Assembly (NCBI GenBank): GCA_019009955.1
Contig: CM032229.1
Coordinates: 81,712,501-81,776,500, forward strand
DNA length: 64,000 nucleotides
From: Riptortus pedestris
Taxonomy: Eukaryota; Arthropoda; Insecta; Hemiptera; Alydidae
Reading direction: 5' to 3'
In this document: positions 13,138 to 24,573 of the stretch, piece after piece
How positions within the stretch are numbered: position 1 is the stretch's first letter
How the letters are laid out: each line of letters opens with the position of its first letter
Program-made: the position numbers and the translations under genes
The notes under the pieces: model-generated
Told to the model about the DNA's origin: nothing
What the model saw: the letters and a program-made list of their open reading frames with translations, nothing else
The model's database searches: none

Positions 13138-13247
13138 TGTTCGTTGATAGTCGGGATCAATAAAAAGGTCTTGTTCTCTACCAGTACTTAAATATGCACA
13201 GTGCACTTTCAGGGAGCAAGCTCCACCATCAGTGTCTGGTTAGGGTT
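13138..13247 (-). repeat. Retroelement 3' tail, family T2
   Basis: On the minus strand: CACTGATGGTGGAGC, GAAAGTGCACTGTGCAT, GAGAACAAGACCTTTTTATT. The same blocks form both arms of the foldback at 46547-46808. The layout, a -GA-GATGGAGC-...GAAAGTGC module then an A-rich end, suggests a Penelope-like element. No coding region is present. Confidence 0.5.
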
Positions 13248-13374
13248 TTAGCAGATTTCCCTTAAGGGAAATCAGCTATTGAGGTTGTACTCATGACGGA
13301 ATTTTCGAAATTTTTCTTCAAATGTCCATCGATCCTACCTAGTATATGACGAAAATGAGGTCCGTTCAAAACTG

Positions 13375-13457
<83 letters not shown>

Positions 13458-13697
13458 CTGTTACCGCTCTAGCGGTCGCAATTTTTGTTTGATCGTTACC
13501 AAACTCGATATTTAGTCGTTTTATGTAAAAAGAAAGATCAAGTTCGTTAACGGCTGAAATCGGACTAGTGGGAGGTGGGGTTTAGAGGGGATGATTTTTG
13601 AAAATTCGAAATATCTCCGTTACTATACGTCGGATCGAAAAATTGTACAGAATCAATCGTATTGCAAATTAAATGAACTATAAATATTGTTTATAGC
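13248..13697 (+). mobile_element. Helentron-like element, 3' truncated
   Basis: An intact 5' end (TTAGCAGATTTCCCTTAAGGGAAATC), a compound (AT)n(GT)n(AT)n array and the conserved body run to about 13697. There the sequence changes abruptly into piggyBac coding sequence. The 3' hairpin end is missing, so either the Helentron end was lost or the junction is a deletion. Confidence 0.75.
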
Positions 13698-14205
13698 ATG
13701 GGATCGATTGATGAGACAATATTCTTGTAAAAGGGGGGCTAGAAGGTGGCCATTATCTCTTTTCTACTCCCTCTTGGACATAACAGCCCTCAATTCTTAT
13801 ACAGTATTTACTCTTAAAAACACAACATGGAGAAGAAATAGTGCTGGCCGAAGAAAGTACTTTTTATTGGAACTATCTGAGAGTTTAGTAAAATTGTGTA
13901 TTGCTGAAAGGAGTGAAAATCGTGTGGGCATTCCTAGATCTTCAGTGAAGGCCATGGACCATGTTCTAGGGCGAGAACTAACTAATCCCCAATTGGAGGT
14001 ACAAGGTTCATCAAGTGGAAGGCTAAGGTGTTACACTTGTGTTAGAGAAGCCAAATCAAAAAAAGAAAAATACAACAACCTATCAAAATCTAAGCAGTGT
14101 TACTTCAAATGTAAACGTTCAGTGTGTAACAAACACTCGAAAAAAAATTATAGTGCAAAAGCACCGATAATTGCAATTACGAATCTGATAATTAGATTTT
14201 TTTAA
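13698..14205 (+). pseudogene. piggyBac transposase, C-terminal half
   Basis: The frame encodes the C-terminal part of a piggyBac (DDE_Tnp_1_7/PGBD-type) transposase of about 169 codons, where full proteins run to some 550-600. It begins inside the catalytic region with DRLMRQYSCKRGARRWPLSL, followed by FYSLLDITALNSY, which is typical of the last conserved block. It ends with a cysteine-rich zinc-binding tail: CYTC, then QCYFKC, then VCNKH. The preceding ATG lies in Helentron-derived sequence and is not a real start. The N-terminus and the first catalytic aspartates are missing, so it cannot be active. The reading frame is otherwise open, implying a fairly recent loss. Confidence 0.8.
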
Positions 14206-14495
14206 ATTATTATTCTATTATAATGTTATAAAAACTTAGATATAGATAAATTTTTATTCTAACAATGTTTAGATATGTTCCTCTAGTAGAAAAAAATTAT
14301 TTTTAATTTAAAGTCATCCTTCTTTCCCCATCCGAACTTTTTTTTTAAATTTTTTTTTCAATTCTTTATTTACTTTTTTATGGTTTATGGCTGTTATGGT
14401 TTCTAATAACACTCTGAACATTTTAGTGCAAAATATATATTAAAAAAACTGTATTTTTGTAAAAACGGTTGACGAAGATCTTTGAGATACATGCA

Positions 14496-14542
14496 CCCGG
14501 AGCCGGAATATTCTCGACTCGACGCGCCTGACCGAGGGTTAA
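14496..14542 (+). repeat. Probable piggyBac 3' terminus with TTAA
   Basis: About 330 bp after the transposase stop, the sequence CGCGCCTGACCGAGGG is followed directly by TTAA (14539-14542). piggyBac elements end in a GGG/CCC-type terminus against a TTAA target. The matching 5' end is not in the window. Confidence 0.55.
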
Positions 14543-14895
14543 ATATCAAATATTGTCTCTATTAATGTTTTACTGTGTCAGAAACGTGCAAATACGTAGT
14601 ATGATGACATCATCAATTAAAATATTTCGTCTTGACTCGCAAATGTCTATTAGATCTATACTATACTCAATATTTAACATTTTAATTCAACTCTGATGTT
14701 AATAATAACTGGCCGAAATCGCACCAGAAATACGTGGGTTTAGATGAGAGAGGGTCTGAAATTCTAAAATATCTTGTTTATTATGGGAGGGGAGTGGGGT
14801 TGGAAATTCCAAAACTTCTCGTATATTATGAGTTGGTTCGAAAAAATTGATATCCAAACCCTTCCCCAACTATCTCGCTAGGATATTGATGCTCT
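14543..14895. other. Non-coding gap between two transposons
   Basis: I recognise no gene or repeat here. Confidence 0.4.
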
Positions 14896-14938
14896 ACAAT
14901 TCGTCGCTGTCAAATCAAACCGGCATATCTGCAAAAAT
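14896..14938 (+). repeat. Left terminal inverted repeat
   Basis: It begins ACAATTCGTCGCTGTCAAAT and continues through CAAACCGGCATATCTGCAAAA. It is inverted at 16906-16948 with differences at only two positions. Confidence 0.85.
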
Positions 14939-15339
14939 TGAGTTTTTGAGTTGTTGGTGTCAAAAAATGTCTTTTTTTCCTGTCTATTTTTATGTCGAAC
15001 CGGCATATTGTATAGTTGAATAAAAATCCGTCAGATGGCGTTGGGCCGGTATGCATTTACGTGGAAATAGCCATTTTGTTTATCAGAAGACAGATCTATT
15101 GCGCAATACACCAGTCGCTTCAAAACCTTCAAGGAGGAAAGACGTCCATCATGTAAGTAAAACTGAATTATCTCGCAATAGTACATTTTTATTATTACCC
15201 AGATATGACTTATTGGCAGATAATCCGGTTTGCACTCAACATTAATGCGTTTCTAACAGGCTCAACTAAAACAAACCGGCATATTTGCCAAAACGTTGGT
15301 TGAAAAACAGACAAAAGCACAGGTGTGCTAAGCTTGGAA

Positions 15340-16527
15340 ATGAGAGGCAAGCATGGAAAGGGTAACAAGTTGGATAAAGAACTCGTGAAGAGCGCAAAGG
15401 ATCACATAGAAAAAGTTCCCAGAATTCCTAGTCATTACTGCAGATCACAAAGTTCTCGGGAGTATATCGATGGTGGAAAATCTATCGCCGAACTTCACAG
15501 AGATTATCTAAAAGAAAGAAAGGAGTCAAACCTTGCAGGAATCAGCTACTGCAAGTACAGAGCTATTTTCAAGTCATACAACCTTTCGTTTTTCACACCG
15601 AAGAAAGATCAGTGTGATGTTTGTCTCATATACCAAAACACGAAACAAAATACAACAGAATATGAGAATCATATTCTAGAAAAGGACTTGTCCAGACTGG
15701 AAAAGGAGAATGACAAGAAAACCACAGATTCAACCATCGTAGCAGTATACGACCTTGAGGCAGTGCTGTCCTGTCCGCAGGGGGAGGCGTCTTCCTACTA
15801 CTACATTTCAAAGCTAGCCGTTTACAATTTAACAATTGCTGAACTGAAGGGTGACAAAACGGTAAACTGTTACACTTGGGATGAGACACAAGGAAGAAGA
15901 GGCGTGATTGAGATTGGGAGCTGTGTGCTGAAATATCTGCAACATTTAAATGACAAAGCTGACGGTCCAATAGATGTTGTGTTTTACAGCGATAATTGTT
16001 GTGGACAACAAAAAAATAACTTTATGATGGCAATGTACAAATATGCTGTTACAACATTAAAAAACATAAAATCTATCACACACAAATTTTTAGTAAAGGG
16101 CCACACCCAAAACGAGGGGGATTCGGCTCACTCAACCATTGAAAGAGAAGTTAAAAGAGCACTCCGAAGTGGACCAATATACTTACCTTCCCAATACGCC
16201 ATGACCATGAAAACGGCAAAGAAAAGTGGCAAGCCTTACCAGGTTCATGAGTTGAGTCATGAGGACTTTTTTGACATAAAAGCTCTTAAGGACTCCCAAG
16301 TAATTTTACCCATCTTGGACATTCGAATGTTTAAAGTAATTAAAGACGACGGCAACTTTTACTTCAAAACATCCTCCTGGGAGGAGGCGAAGACAAGGAA
16401 TAAACGGGGCAGTGGGGGCGTGAATCCTGTTCTGATGCAAGCTTATTCCAAGAGACTTACCATCGATGAGAAAAAGAAAAAGGGTATCCTAAAGTTAGTT
16501 ACTGTCGGGATAATACCGCCAATTTAA
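15340..16527 (+). CDS. Putative DDE-type transposase, DUF7869-like
   Basis: The longest clean ORF in the window has 395 codons from the first ATG (15340). The open frame extends upstream only to 15304, with no earlier ATG, so the N-terminus may be missing; relatives I recall are longer, 600 or more residues. Numbering from 15325: residues 6-40 hold RGKHGKGNK and SHYCR; a CDVC pair lies at 97-100; 137-146 TIVAVYDLEA gives a first aspartate; 217-226 DVVFYSDNCC gives a second; 259-273 GHTQNEGDSAHSTIE gives a third acidic position with conserved histidines. This D-D-D/E order on predicted beta strands matches an RNase H-like fold. The ORF sits between inverted termini, so transposition is the likely role. 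That function is inference; the family is recalled from many uncharacterised arthropod proteins. Confidence 0.65.
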   Translation: MRGKHGKGNKLDKELVKSAKDHIEKVPRIPSHYCRSQSSREYIDGGKSIAELHRDYLKERKESNLAGISYCKYRAIFKSYNLSFFTPKKDQCDVCLIYQNTKQNTTEYENHILEKDLSRLEKENDKKTTDSTIVAVYDLEAVLSCPQGEASSYYYISKLAVYNLTIAELKGDKTVNCYTWDETQGRRGVIEIGSCVLKYLQHLNDKADGPIDVVFYSDNCCGQQKNNFMMAMYKYAVTTLKNIKSITHKFLVKGHTQNEGDSAHSTIEREVKRALRSGPIYLPSQYAMTMKTAKKSGKPYQVHELSHEDFFDIKALKDSQVILPILDIRMFKVIKDDGNFYFKTSSWEEAKTRNKRGSGGVNPVLMQAYSKRLTIDEKKKKGILKLVTVGIIPPI

Positions 16528-16905
16528 TCAGATTTCTATAAAAATTTGTGAAACTTTGAAGTTACCAGAGGCAATATTGTGTTAATTGTTGTTTAAAAAA
16601 AATGTGAAGCAATAAATTATTTTTTCATTGACAAAATTATCTTTTTTTTCTACCTGAAACAGGTTCCAAAAGAAGAAGCCACTGTGGCACAAAAGCAAAT
16701 ATTACACTGATTTTAAAGTCATACTGGCATATCTGCATACATCTCAAAATTTAAGCAATTTTCGATTTATTTCCAACTACTACGTCAATAAGCAGTATTC
16801 GTCTAAATTTTATTCGTGCATAAGGTGGCATTGAGGTGAACCAAACGGACGTTAAGTGGAAAATATCACATGCGAAAACTTTAAAGTGCTCTGGTGAAAA
16901 ATATG

Positions 16906-16948
16906 CATTTTGGAGATATGCCGGTTTGATTTCACAGCGACGAATTGT
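16906..16948 (-). repeat. Right terminal inverted repeat
   Basis: GGAGATATGCCGGTTTGATT followed by TCACAGCGACGAATTGT is the inverse of the left terminus. Confidence 0.85.
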
Positions 16949-18031
16949 TATTCTATACATTCATTCCTAACTCATATATGGAGAGTTATTGGTATTTTCG
17001 TGAAGGATTTTGTTTGGTCATTGCAAGTTATTATTTTCTTTGAAATTAATTTAAGTTAACATAAATTAAATTTCTTATTAGATTATTGTTTGCTATTGGG
17101 AACAATGGAAATGGGATTTATTCTATTTTTTTTTCTCATAGTAACCCTATGAGGAGTTATTTAGTAGAATACATATTACATTGCATATTGCATATGATTA
17201 TGATTAAATACATTTTTATTTTACAATATACACTTTAATCTACCATCTAATCAAATATAATATAAAAAAATAATAATAAATCTAAAATATAATATTAAAT
17301 ATTAAGCTAAGTAAGATAATTACTATAAAATTAACAAATGAAATAAAAAATAATTAAATAAAATAAAACCAAAAAAAAAACCAATTAAAGTTAAACTCAA
17401 CCGATATTTAATTTGCGAGTTTATGTAAGGTAAATATATTGAATTATAATTCCCATTCCTTTCCAATCAACTTTACATTCTAGTTTATTCATTGAATTTT
17501 AAAATTTAAAAACTAAAGTATTGGATTTAAAAAAAAAAAAAAAATTTGATGTGGTAATAAACGTATTTTATTACCTGTAGTCCAAAATTAATAAACTAAT
17601 TAAAAACCAACAGATATATTTTAATCGTTTTCACGGTGAATTTATAAGGGATGATTGAATTACTCATAGCTGAGCTGACAAGAATAATCACCCATTACTG
17701 AACCCATTGGACTTTGAACAATCTACTCTTTATTTGCGCTTATATTTTCTGGATTATTTGTGCAATAGTGTTTCGGAGAAGGTGGGTGTCTCAGCTGCTT
17801 TTCACCTCCATAAATTAGAATATTTTTTTTTCTTTCATTGTGCAATAGCCCGCTGCTTGTTATTGCAGTTTTCTGTCTAGAACAGAAAACGTGTTTTGAT
17901 TTTGCTTTAAGTGTCAACATACTAGTATCAAGTTTGACATTAATATGGCAAGAGTACAACGAGCACTTGTTAAGTATAAATTCGATGTAAATTTATTGCA
18001 TACTTTTAAAGGAAATAAAATTCAGCTTCCA
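16949..18031. other. Non-coding, very AT-rich stretch
   Basis: A/T homopolymers and short AT motifs dominate 17200-17560. I recognise no gene; the small frame at 17723-17959 (minus) has no family signal. Confidence 0.5.
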
Positions 18032-18340
18032 TTAATCCGGCAGTGGGAAGGTGAAAAATCCTCACTTTAATGAGAACTTTGGGTCGAATTGAGCCGCTAG
18101 TCACTAAGGGCGATTTAAAGTACACTTAATTCACATTGTTTTATTTTTATTATTAAATGTATCACTCAATTAATATCGAAATATAAATTACATAATAAAC
18201 GTCAATCTTATTCTGTTTTAACGTTCAAAAACTGAAAATATTAATAGATAATATACAAAATGTAAAAATATAAATTCCTTCTACTCAGTACAATATTTAC
18301 AACATATGTCGACATGATTCAGGCAATTTAGTTGAAGATT

Positions 18341-18397
18341 TTCTTACAAAAATGCATTGACCTATTGTCCTTACATTCAATGCAGCGCACTCTTTTT
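18341..18397 (-). pseudogene. piggyBac C-terminal cysteine tail remnant
   Basis: The minus strand encodes RVRCIECKDNRSMHFCKK, resembling the CxxC...C-C zinc tail of piggyBac transposases. It abuts the nested Helentron 5' end. On its own it is short. Its position inside TTAA-bounded ends and downstream of an N-terminal remnant supports the call. Confidence 0.5.
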
Positions 18398-18507
18398 TAG
18401 CAGATTTCCCTTAAGGGAAATCAGCTATTGAGGTCGTACTGAGTACGAAAAATCTCTTCAAATGTCCATCGATCCTACCCAGGAGATGACGAAAATGAGG
18501 TCCGTTC

Positions 18508-18567
<60 letters not shown>

Positions 18568-18988
18568 CTGTTTACGCTCTAGGGGTCGCAATTTTTGTTT
18601 GATCGTTACCAAACTCGATATTTAAACGTTTTATGCAAAAAGACAGATCAAGTTCGTTAATGGCTGAAATCGGACAAGTGGGATGGGGGGGGGTTTAGAG
18701 GGGGGATTTTCGAAAATCTGTTACCATACGTCGGATCTAAAAATTGTATAGAACCAATCTTATTGAAAATTAAATTTACTATAAATATTGTTATATACGT
18801 TTATTCTCTATCTTGTATATTAACCGAGATATTTGCATTTTTATTAAATGTGGGCGGTTAACGGGTGAGTTTCCCGCTAAAGCTAGTTCTGCCGTTTCCG
18901 TAACTGTTCGTCTCTCTTATGGAGATTTCTCTATTGTATAACTTCACGCAGGAAATCTGCTTAGTTTACGCAGCCACTGCGTGACGGA
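18398..18988 (+). mobile_element. Helentron-like element, complete
   Basis: It runs from TTTAGCAGATTTCCCTTAAG to GCGTGACGGAT. The (AT)n array lies at 18514-18563. Near the 3' end, GGAAATCTGCTTAG is followed by the hairpin CGCAGCCACTGCG. It is inserted within the piggyBac copy between T-rich flanks. Confidence 0.85.
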
Positions 18989-18989
18989 T

Positions 18990-19164
18990 TTTTTTTTAGA
19001 TCGGGTGTGCCTCTTTGTGGATGCTCGTAGTCCTGTAATGCAATTGAATGATGTCCAAATTCATCATAACTTGATAAACAATTATTTTCTTCTAAATTCG
19101 CGTGTATTAATTCAATATCTTTCGGATCGTTAATATTATAATAGTGTTTAAATTTGCTGGCCAT
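18990..19164 (-). pseudogene. piggyBac transposase N-terminus remnant
   Basis: The minus strand opens with MASKFKHYYNINDPKDIELI, followed by an acidic stretch, resembling the start of piggyBac transposases. Roughly 55 codons remain. The last dozen or so codons of the open frame (ending SRSGCVN) come from the Helentron 3' hairpin, showing that the insertion truncated the frame. The ATG lies some 240 bp inside the right TTAA end, as expected for the 5' side. Confidence 0.55.
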
Positions 19165-19405
19165 GTTTAAAAAATGTCAAGTTCTTAGGAACATTGGATC
19201 AGAAAGATCGACGAGCAATTTAGGGAGAAAATAACTCACCATGTTTCTGTAATAAAAAAAACAACTAAATATTGCCAGCTGACCAGCAGAACTTAGTTTG
19301 AAGGTAGACTGGTGGACAAGTTCAGAAGTAAAGGAATATAATTTCTAGAGCGCTCCAAAGATGTTGCTGGGTCAGATTGACCCAACGTTCCCACTCCCGG
19401 GTTAA

Positions 19406-20690
19406 TTACTCAATACAACATCACTGTTTCTGGTTTAATTCATACAGAGCAACCCTAATTTTGGAACAGTTAGTTGTCATTTGTGGAATTGTGCGTACAA
19501 TGCCTACGCCAAAAAAAAAAAAAAAGTGGGGGGAAACTTTATAACTCTCACAATCAAGTTAAAAGGACAGAATGGTTTGCGGAAGCCATTTATCAAAGCG
19601 TGGACGAGTGAATGGAAGTAGAACCGCAAATAATGTGATGAGAGAGGAACGGGATGATGGTATGTGAGGGGAGAGAGCTAAGCAAATCCGGGGCTGGAGG
19701 GGAAGTAGTGCTGACAGTGCCCTCTGATGGAGACAAATAGCTCTAAAAACGGCAAGGACTGGCTACATCTATTCCAGGGCAGTCCTTCTGTCTTTTAGCG
19801 TTCCCATTCGTCTCTAGCATCCCTCTGTGCGTCTACACCCTCCTTTTATATTTTTTTTTTCATTTCGCTCCTCCCGTCTTTGCATAAGTCCTCTATTCAA
19901 TGTCTCACCGCTGCCCTAGTTTTCAAACTCGACTTCAAATGACGAGAAACTCTTCTACGGTCTTTTCGTGGAATCGTTTACAAACGTAAAACAAAGGAGA
20001 ACTTGGATTTCTCACCCCTCGCCAGCTTTTGCACTCGGGCTTAGCAGGAACCAAAATCCTGCAGTTATTTCATCCAAGATCGATGACTACTTTTATGCAG
20101 TAATAATGTGCCAACTTATCAATACATTCTCAAGACTAAGTTCAAGACTTACAAAGAAAGATATTTTAAATCAAACATCAATTGGGATTAAGTAAACATT
20201 AAATCCCTTTCCGATTTTAGCTACTATTCCTAATCCGAATAGGTTAGGCTTCTACCTTCTTGCGAATCATTTCATTTCTAAATATTTTTTCTTGTAACTT
20301 CAGCCCAAGATTCAAACTCACGCCTCATGATTGACCTTCTTCAATATTTTTCCAGTATACGATGTGGATAGGTTTTGTAATAATATAGTGATTCTTGAGG
20401 TTGGGACATCTAAATGGACATTAACATTCATAACAAATGGATATTTCTTAATGTGTACTCTCTCCAATATATGTTTAATATGGTGAACTCAAATAAGATG
20501 TTTTTATTAGTGATAGTTTTTATTGCTTTATATAGAACTCACAATCACAAACTCTCATAAATAAGACCTTTTCATTTCTGTAATATGTACTTACAATCGC
20601 ATAACTACTATAACTAAAACTTAAACTCATTTAACAAGTGAACACTGCATGCCATATTTTTTAACAACTGGAATCTATTAAACTATTTAC

Positions 20691-20762
<72 letters not shown>

Positions 20763-22218
20763 GTGAGTGTGCGCGTGTGTGTGTGTCTAAACGTATTCAC
20801 TTATGTAATAATGCACTTACGTATCTCGCTTAACTAAGAAACTACTCGCCTTTGTATTTCATATTTACGACTGGCACAACATCTAGTTATGCACCTCCCT
20901 TTTTAATTGAAATCGATTAAGGGGGGCGGGGATCGTAAAAAAAATTGAAATATTTGTTAGTGCCTATTAGAGATTCAGAATATTTCAATAGGAGCAGGTG
21001 ATTTTTTTTTTATTTTTTTTTTGGTTGGAAGTAATGGATCTTATATCATTCTACTTCATATTATGAAGTAAGCTGATTTTTATAATTGCCAAAAGTGTGG
21101 GTTATCTGATTTCTAGGGAATTATCCATTTTAACCGCCTCTGATCCATTCTGACCGCTTCGGGATGCGTTAGGTCGTATCTCGCATTACACAAACCACCT
21201 TTGAATGTTGAAATTTCATATTTAGGACTACAATAAAATCTATTTGTGCACTTCTTCTTTTGTTTGAACTAAGAGTATCAGACAATTTGTCCTGAACTTT
21301 ACTTGTTTGTAATACACAGGTCAATAAATTATATTCTATGGCAAGTTTCCGTTGTATTGGAATTGGAGAGATAATATATCTTTTTCAAATGAGATTGAGC
21401 AAGTACTGCAAAACTTTTTAAAATTTAATTTAACGGGTATACGAGGTAGTAATTAGATTTCTTTATCTAATCATTAGAAAATCTTTATTTATGAAGATCT
21501 GAAAATATGGTTATAATATCTTATTTGAACAACTTTATTTTTGGCTTTATCTTAAAATAAAGTTTGATTTAATAGAATTAGTTGATGAAAACACTCACTT
21601 ATATCTTCCGAGATACATAGTTCATTACGAAACTCAAATGTGATCCGCATTCGAAAGATTTTTATTACTCAACTACAAATAACCTCTGAACTGATTTGAA
21701 TATTATTATCTAGTTCAAAGATACACCCATACACAAGAAAAATCGTCCTTTTTACTCAGATGATTTCAGTCATTGAGTTATATATTCATTTGGTGTTTTT
21801 GAGTCACTAAAAATTTTAGGACATTTCGGACAGCTTTCATGTAAGTTTATTGAAACTAATTGTTAAAAACACGCAATTCTAATTAAGTTCGATACTTACT
21901 CAGCTTTTTGTACTGGTATTTGTGCTCTAGTTCAATAGCCAACAAACTAAAAGCATAGTTATAAGTAGTTGATCTCCATTCTATTTTATGATAAACTTAC
22001 TTATTTTAGCGTTGAGGTTTAATTTGTTACCCCCTGATTTTAGCACTTGACAGAGAAATGCAAATCTAATGTCTCAAAATTCAGATTTTTTATGGAGTTT
22101 AATGCTTTACTGAAATCAAGATTTTATCGTATATAGAAACCTTTTTTTTAACAGGTAACGAATCTTGCATAATATATATTAGTTTTTTTTTTCGATTATT
22201 CCGATAGATGGATTCAAT
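19406..22218. other. Non-coding stretch with microsatellite
   Basis: (AT)n then (GT)n lies at about 20695-20787. 20940-21260 includes sequence (GTGCCTATTAGAGATTCA; TTGAAATTTCATAT...TGTGCACTTC) that recurs in diverged form near 47690 and, inverted, near 29130-29200. No gene is recognised; 19560-20000 is less AT-rich but has no coding signal. Confidence 0.45.
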
Positions 22219-22301
22219 TTTAGCAGATTGCCCTTAAGGGAAATCAGCTATTGAGGTTGTACACATGATGCGATTTTGACGAAAATGAGTGCGTTCAAAA
22301 T

Positions 22302-22395
<94 letters not shown>

Positions 22396-23175
22396 TGTAA
22401 TTTGCCTGTTAACGCTCTAGCGGTCGCAGTTTTTGTTTAATCGTTATCAAACTCCATATTTAGTCATTTTATGAAAAAAGAAAGATCAAGTTCCATTAAT
22501 GGCCAGAATCGTACCTGTGGGAGGGGGGGGGTTAGAGGGGGATTTTTGAAAATTCGTCATTTCTCCGTGTTTATACGACGGATGAAAAAAGTTTATAGAA
22601 CTAACCTTATTGAAAATTAAATTTGCTATAAATATTGATATGATCATTTATTCTCTATCTTGAATATTAACCGAGATATTTGCATTTTTCAGTTTTCAGC
22701 CTTCAGCAAACCCCCACTTCTACTCATGTTACATAAACAATACTCGGTTACGAAATAAACCACATCAATCAAAGCTTAAATAGCAAATATTGTTTTCAAG
22801 AGACAATATCCGAGATACATGCAAATATTGTCTGGCGATCCCCCTTTCTTAAGTTTTTAGACTACTTAAATTTCATTGATTGAGATAAAAATTATTCTGA
22901 TTCATTATAAATTACTGTACTAGATATAGTAAATAGTTTTCAATCAAATATAATACGTTATGTTCAGATATATTACAGTAATTGTGTTTCTTTCCGGTAA
23001 GAAATTGGCAGGACTGCCTTTTACATTTTAGATGCTTTCCTTTGGGAGGTTTCTTATTATTTTTGTATTTATTCACTTAATATTCACGGTGGTGTTGTGT
23101 TACCGTGTAGATTTATCTATTGTTAAACTTCACGCGGGAAATCTGCTTAGTTTACGCAGCCCCTGCGTGACGGAC
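22219..23175 (+). mobile_element. Helentron-like element, long form
   Basis: It has both ends (TTAGCAGATTGCCCTTAAGG; CGCAGCCCCTGCGTGACGGAC). The compound array (CT)n(AT)n(CA)n lies at 22301-22395. At about 957 bp it is longer than most copies because of an extra internal section. A copy of about the same length occurs on the minus strand at 57228-58186. No ORF is present. Confidence 0.85.
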
Positions 23176-24286
23176 GTTTTTTGAATCAGCGTAAGTAAAA
23201 TTCATCATTCCAAACTTTTTTGGATATTCACAGTACTTCTACTATAAAGTACTAATGAGTACTAATTAGGCATTATTATGAGATACTTGATGAACAGAAA
23301 TGTTCGAGAATTGAGCAGAGGACATTGTTGCTTTCTAGGAAGTGAAGAAGGAGCGGAGGAAGAAGAGGACCATCTATCAGCTGCTCATGGTTACTTGATG
23401 ACTCCTCCCCTTTCAGGTCCCTAAGTCTCTGCTACGTCATCAATCAGAGACCAAAAACACTTAATCACTAGCTGATGAGCCCTCTGGTCATGTTATATTA
23501 ATAAAAACATCTCTGACATGATGAATGGCTCTCTCATTCCGAGACGTGTTTTCCAAACACAATAGCCACAACTCTTTTTTTTCGCTTCGGATGTTTTGTA
23601 GGGTCTCTTTGTCTTTTGTGATAGACCTGAGTAGAAAGAAAGATCATTGGGCTGAAATACTGTTTTAACAGTACTGAAAGCCTACATCTTCAAGAAGCAA
23701 ATATTTGTTACTTGGGTTCGTTGGAGAATTAATCATAAATATTGAATGTAAATGTAACGTTCGGGTTCACAAATGAAGAAATGGATTTTACCATCATTCA
23801 TTCTGATAAGCTAACATTCAGCCGTCCATAGCTCACAAAATTTACTTAAGAACAGATTTTTAACTTGAAGTGAATATATTAACCAAAATCACTTATTTCA
23901 ATTTTAGCTGTTGAACAGCTTACAGCAATTTACATCAATATGGACATTGAGAATGATTTTAAAAAGATAGAGCAATAACTTAAGACCGTAACTACTGAAA
24001 CTCTCAGATGATGGCAACAAGAGCTGCACAAAAACTTAAAAAAAATAATATGGACATGCTATTGGAATCACTCGACTCCTTTATTATTAAAGCTAATCAA
24101 AGAAAATTGCCTTCGTTACTTGGGAGAAATGCCGAATGTAAAATTAGATAGTTGAATCAGTTTTACATTTGGAAGCACAATCAAAATTTCAGTACGAATT
24201 TGGCATTTGTTCTCATTTGGACTGGCAACCAATAAAAAGCATATAATTAACTATTTTTAAAATTCTGTTTATCTTACCAATCATTT
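23176..24286. other. Non-coding stretch, nothing recognised
   Basis: No gene or classified repeat. A mildly GC-richer patch at 23330-23460 has no coding signal. Confidence 0.4.
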
Positions 24287-24487
24287 CAGCAAATTTCCCT
24301 TGGAGAAAATAAATAGATATTATACTCATGATGCGATATTCGAAAAACTCCTTCAAATATCCTTCAATCCATCCGAGGTAATCAAATCAGTTCAAAATTT
24401 TATATAGATAACTCAAACAAATATAAATGAAATTGTTATATTTATTTATGTATATAATTCAGAAAAAGTTACAAATGGTTTATATAT

Positions 24488-24573
<86 letters not shown>

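Larger units (their letters stand above)
14896..16948 (+). mobile_element. TIR transposon with DUF7869-like ORF
   Basis: About 42-bp inverted termini (14896-14938 and 16906-16948, two mismatches) enclose one long ORF. The motif ACCGGCATAT from the terminus recurs inside near 14999 and 15278, with decayed versions near 15037 and 16726, as expected of transposase binding sites. I cannot define a target duplication: flanks GATGCTCT and TATTCTAT match only partly. Total length is 2053 bp. The superfamily is uncertain. Confidence 0.7.
18032..19405 (-). mobile_element. piggyBac deletion derivative with nested Helentron
   Basis: TTAA at 18032-18035 and at 19402-19405 bound the element. The left end TCCGGCAGTGGGAA and the inverted right end CCCGGGAGTGGGAA form the terminal repeat. 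Each end also carries a nearby palindrome (GGGTCGAATTGAGCC left, GGGTCAGATTGACCC right). Orientation comes from the minus-strand transposase pieces inside. Removing the nested Helentron leaves about 780 bp, so most of the transposase had already been lost. Confidence 0.75.

Noticed and set aside
15626..15970. 114-codon minus-strand frame
   Set aside because: It lies antisense inside the long transposase-like ORF and has no motif.
14888..16956. An 8-bp target duplication for the DUF7869-like element
   Set aside because: GATGCTCT and TATTCTAT match at only five of eight positions; ends need other copies for definition.
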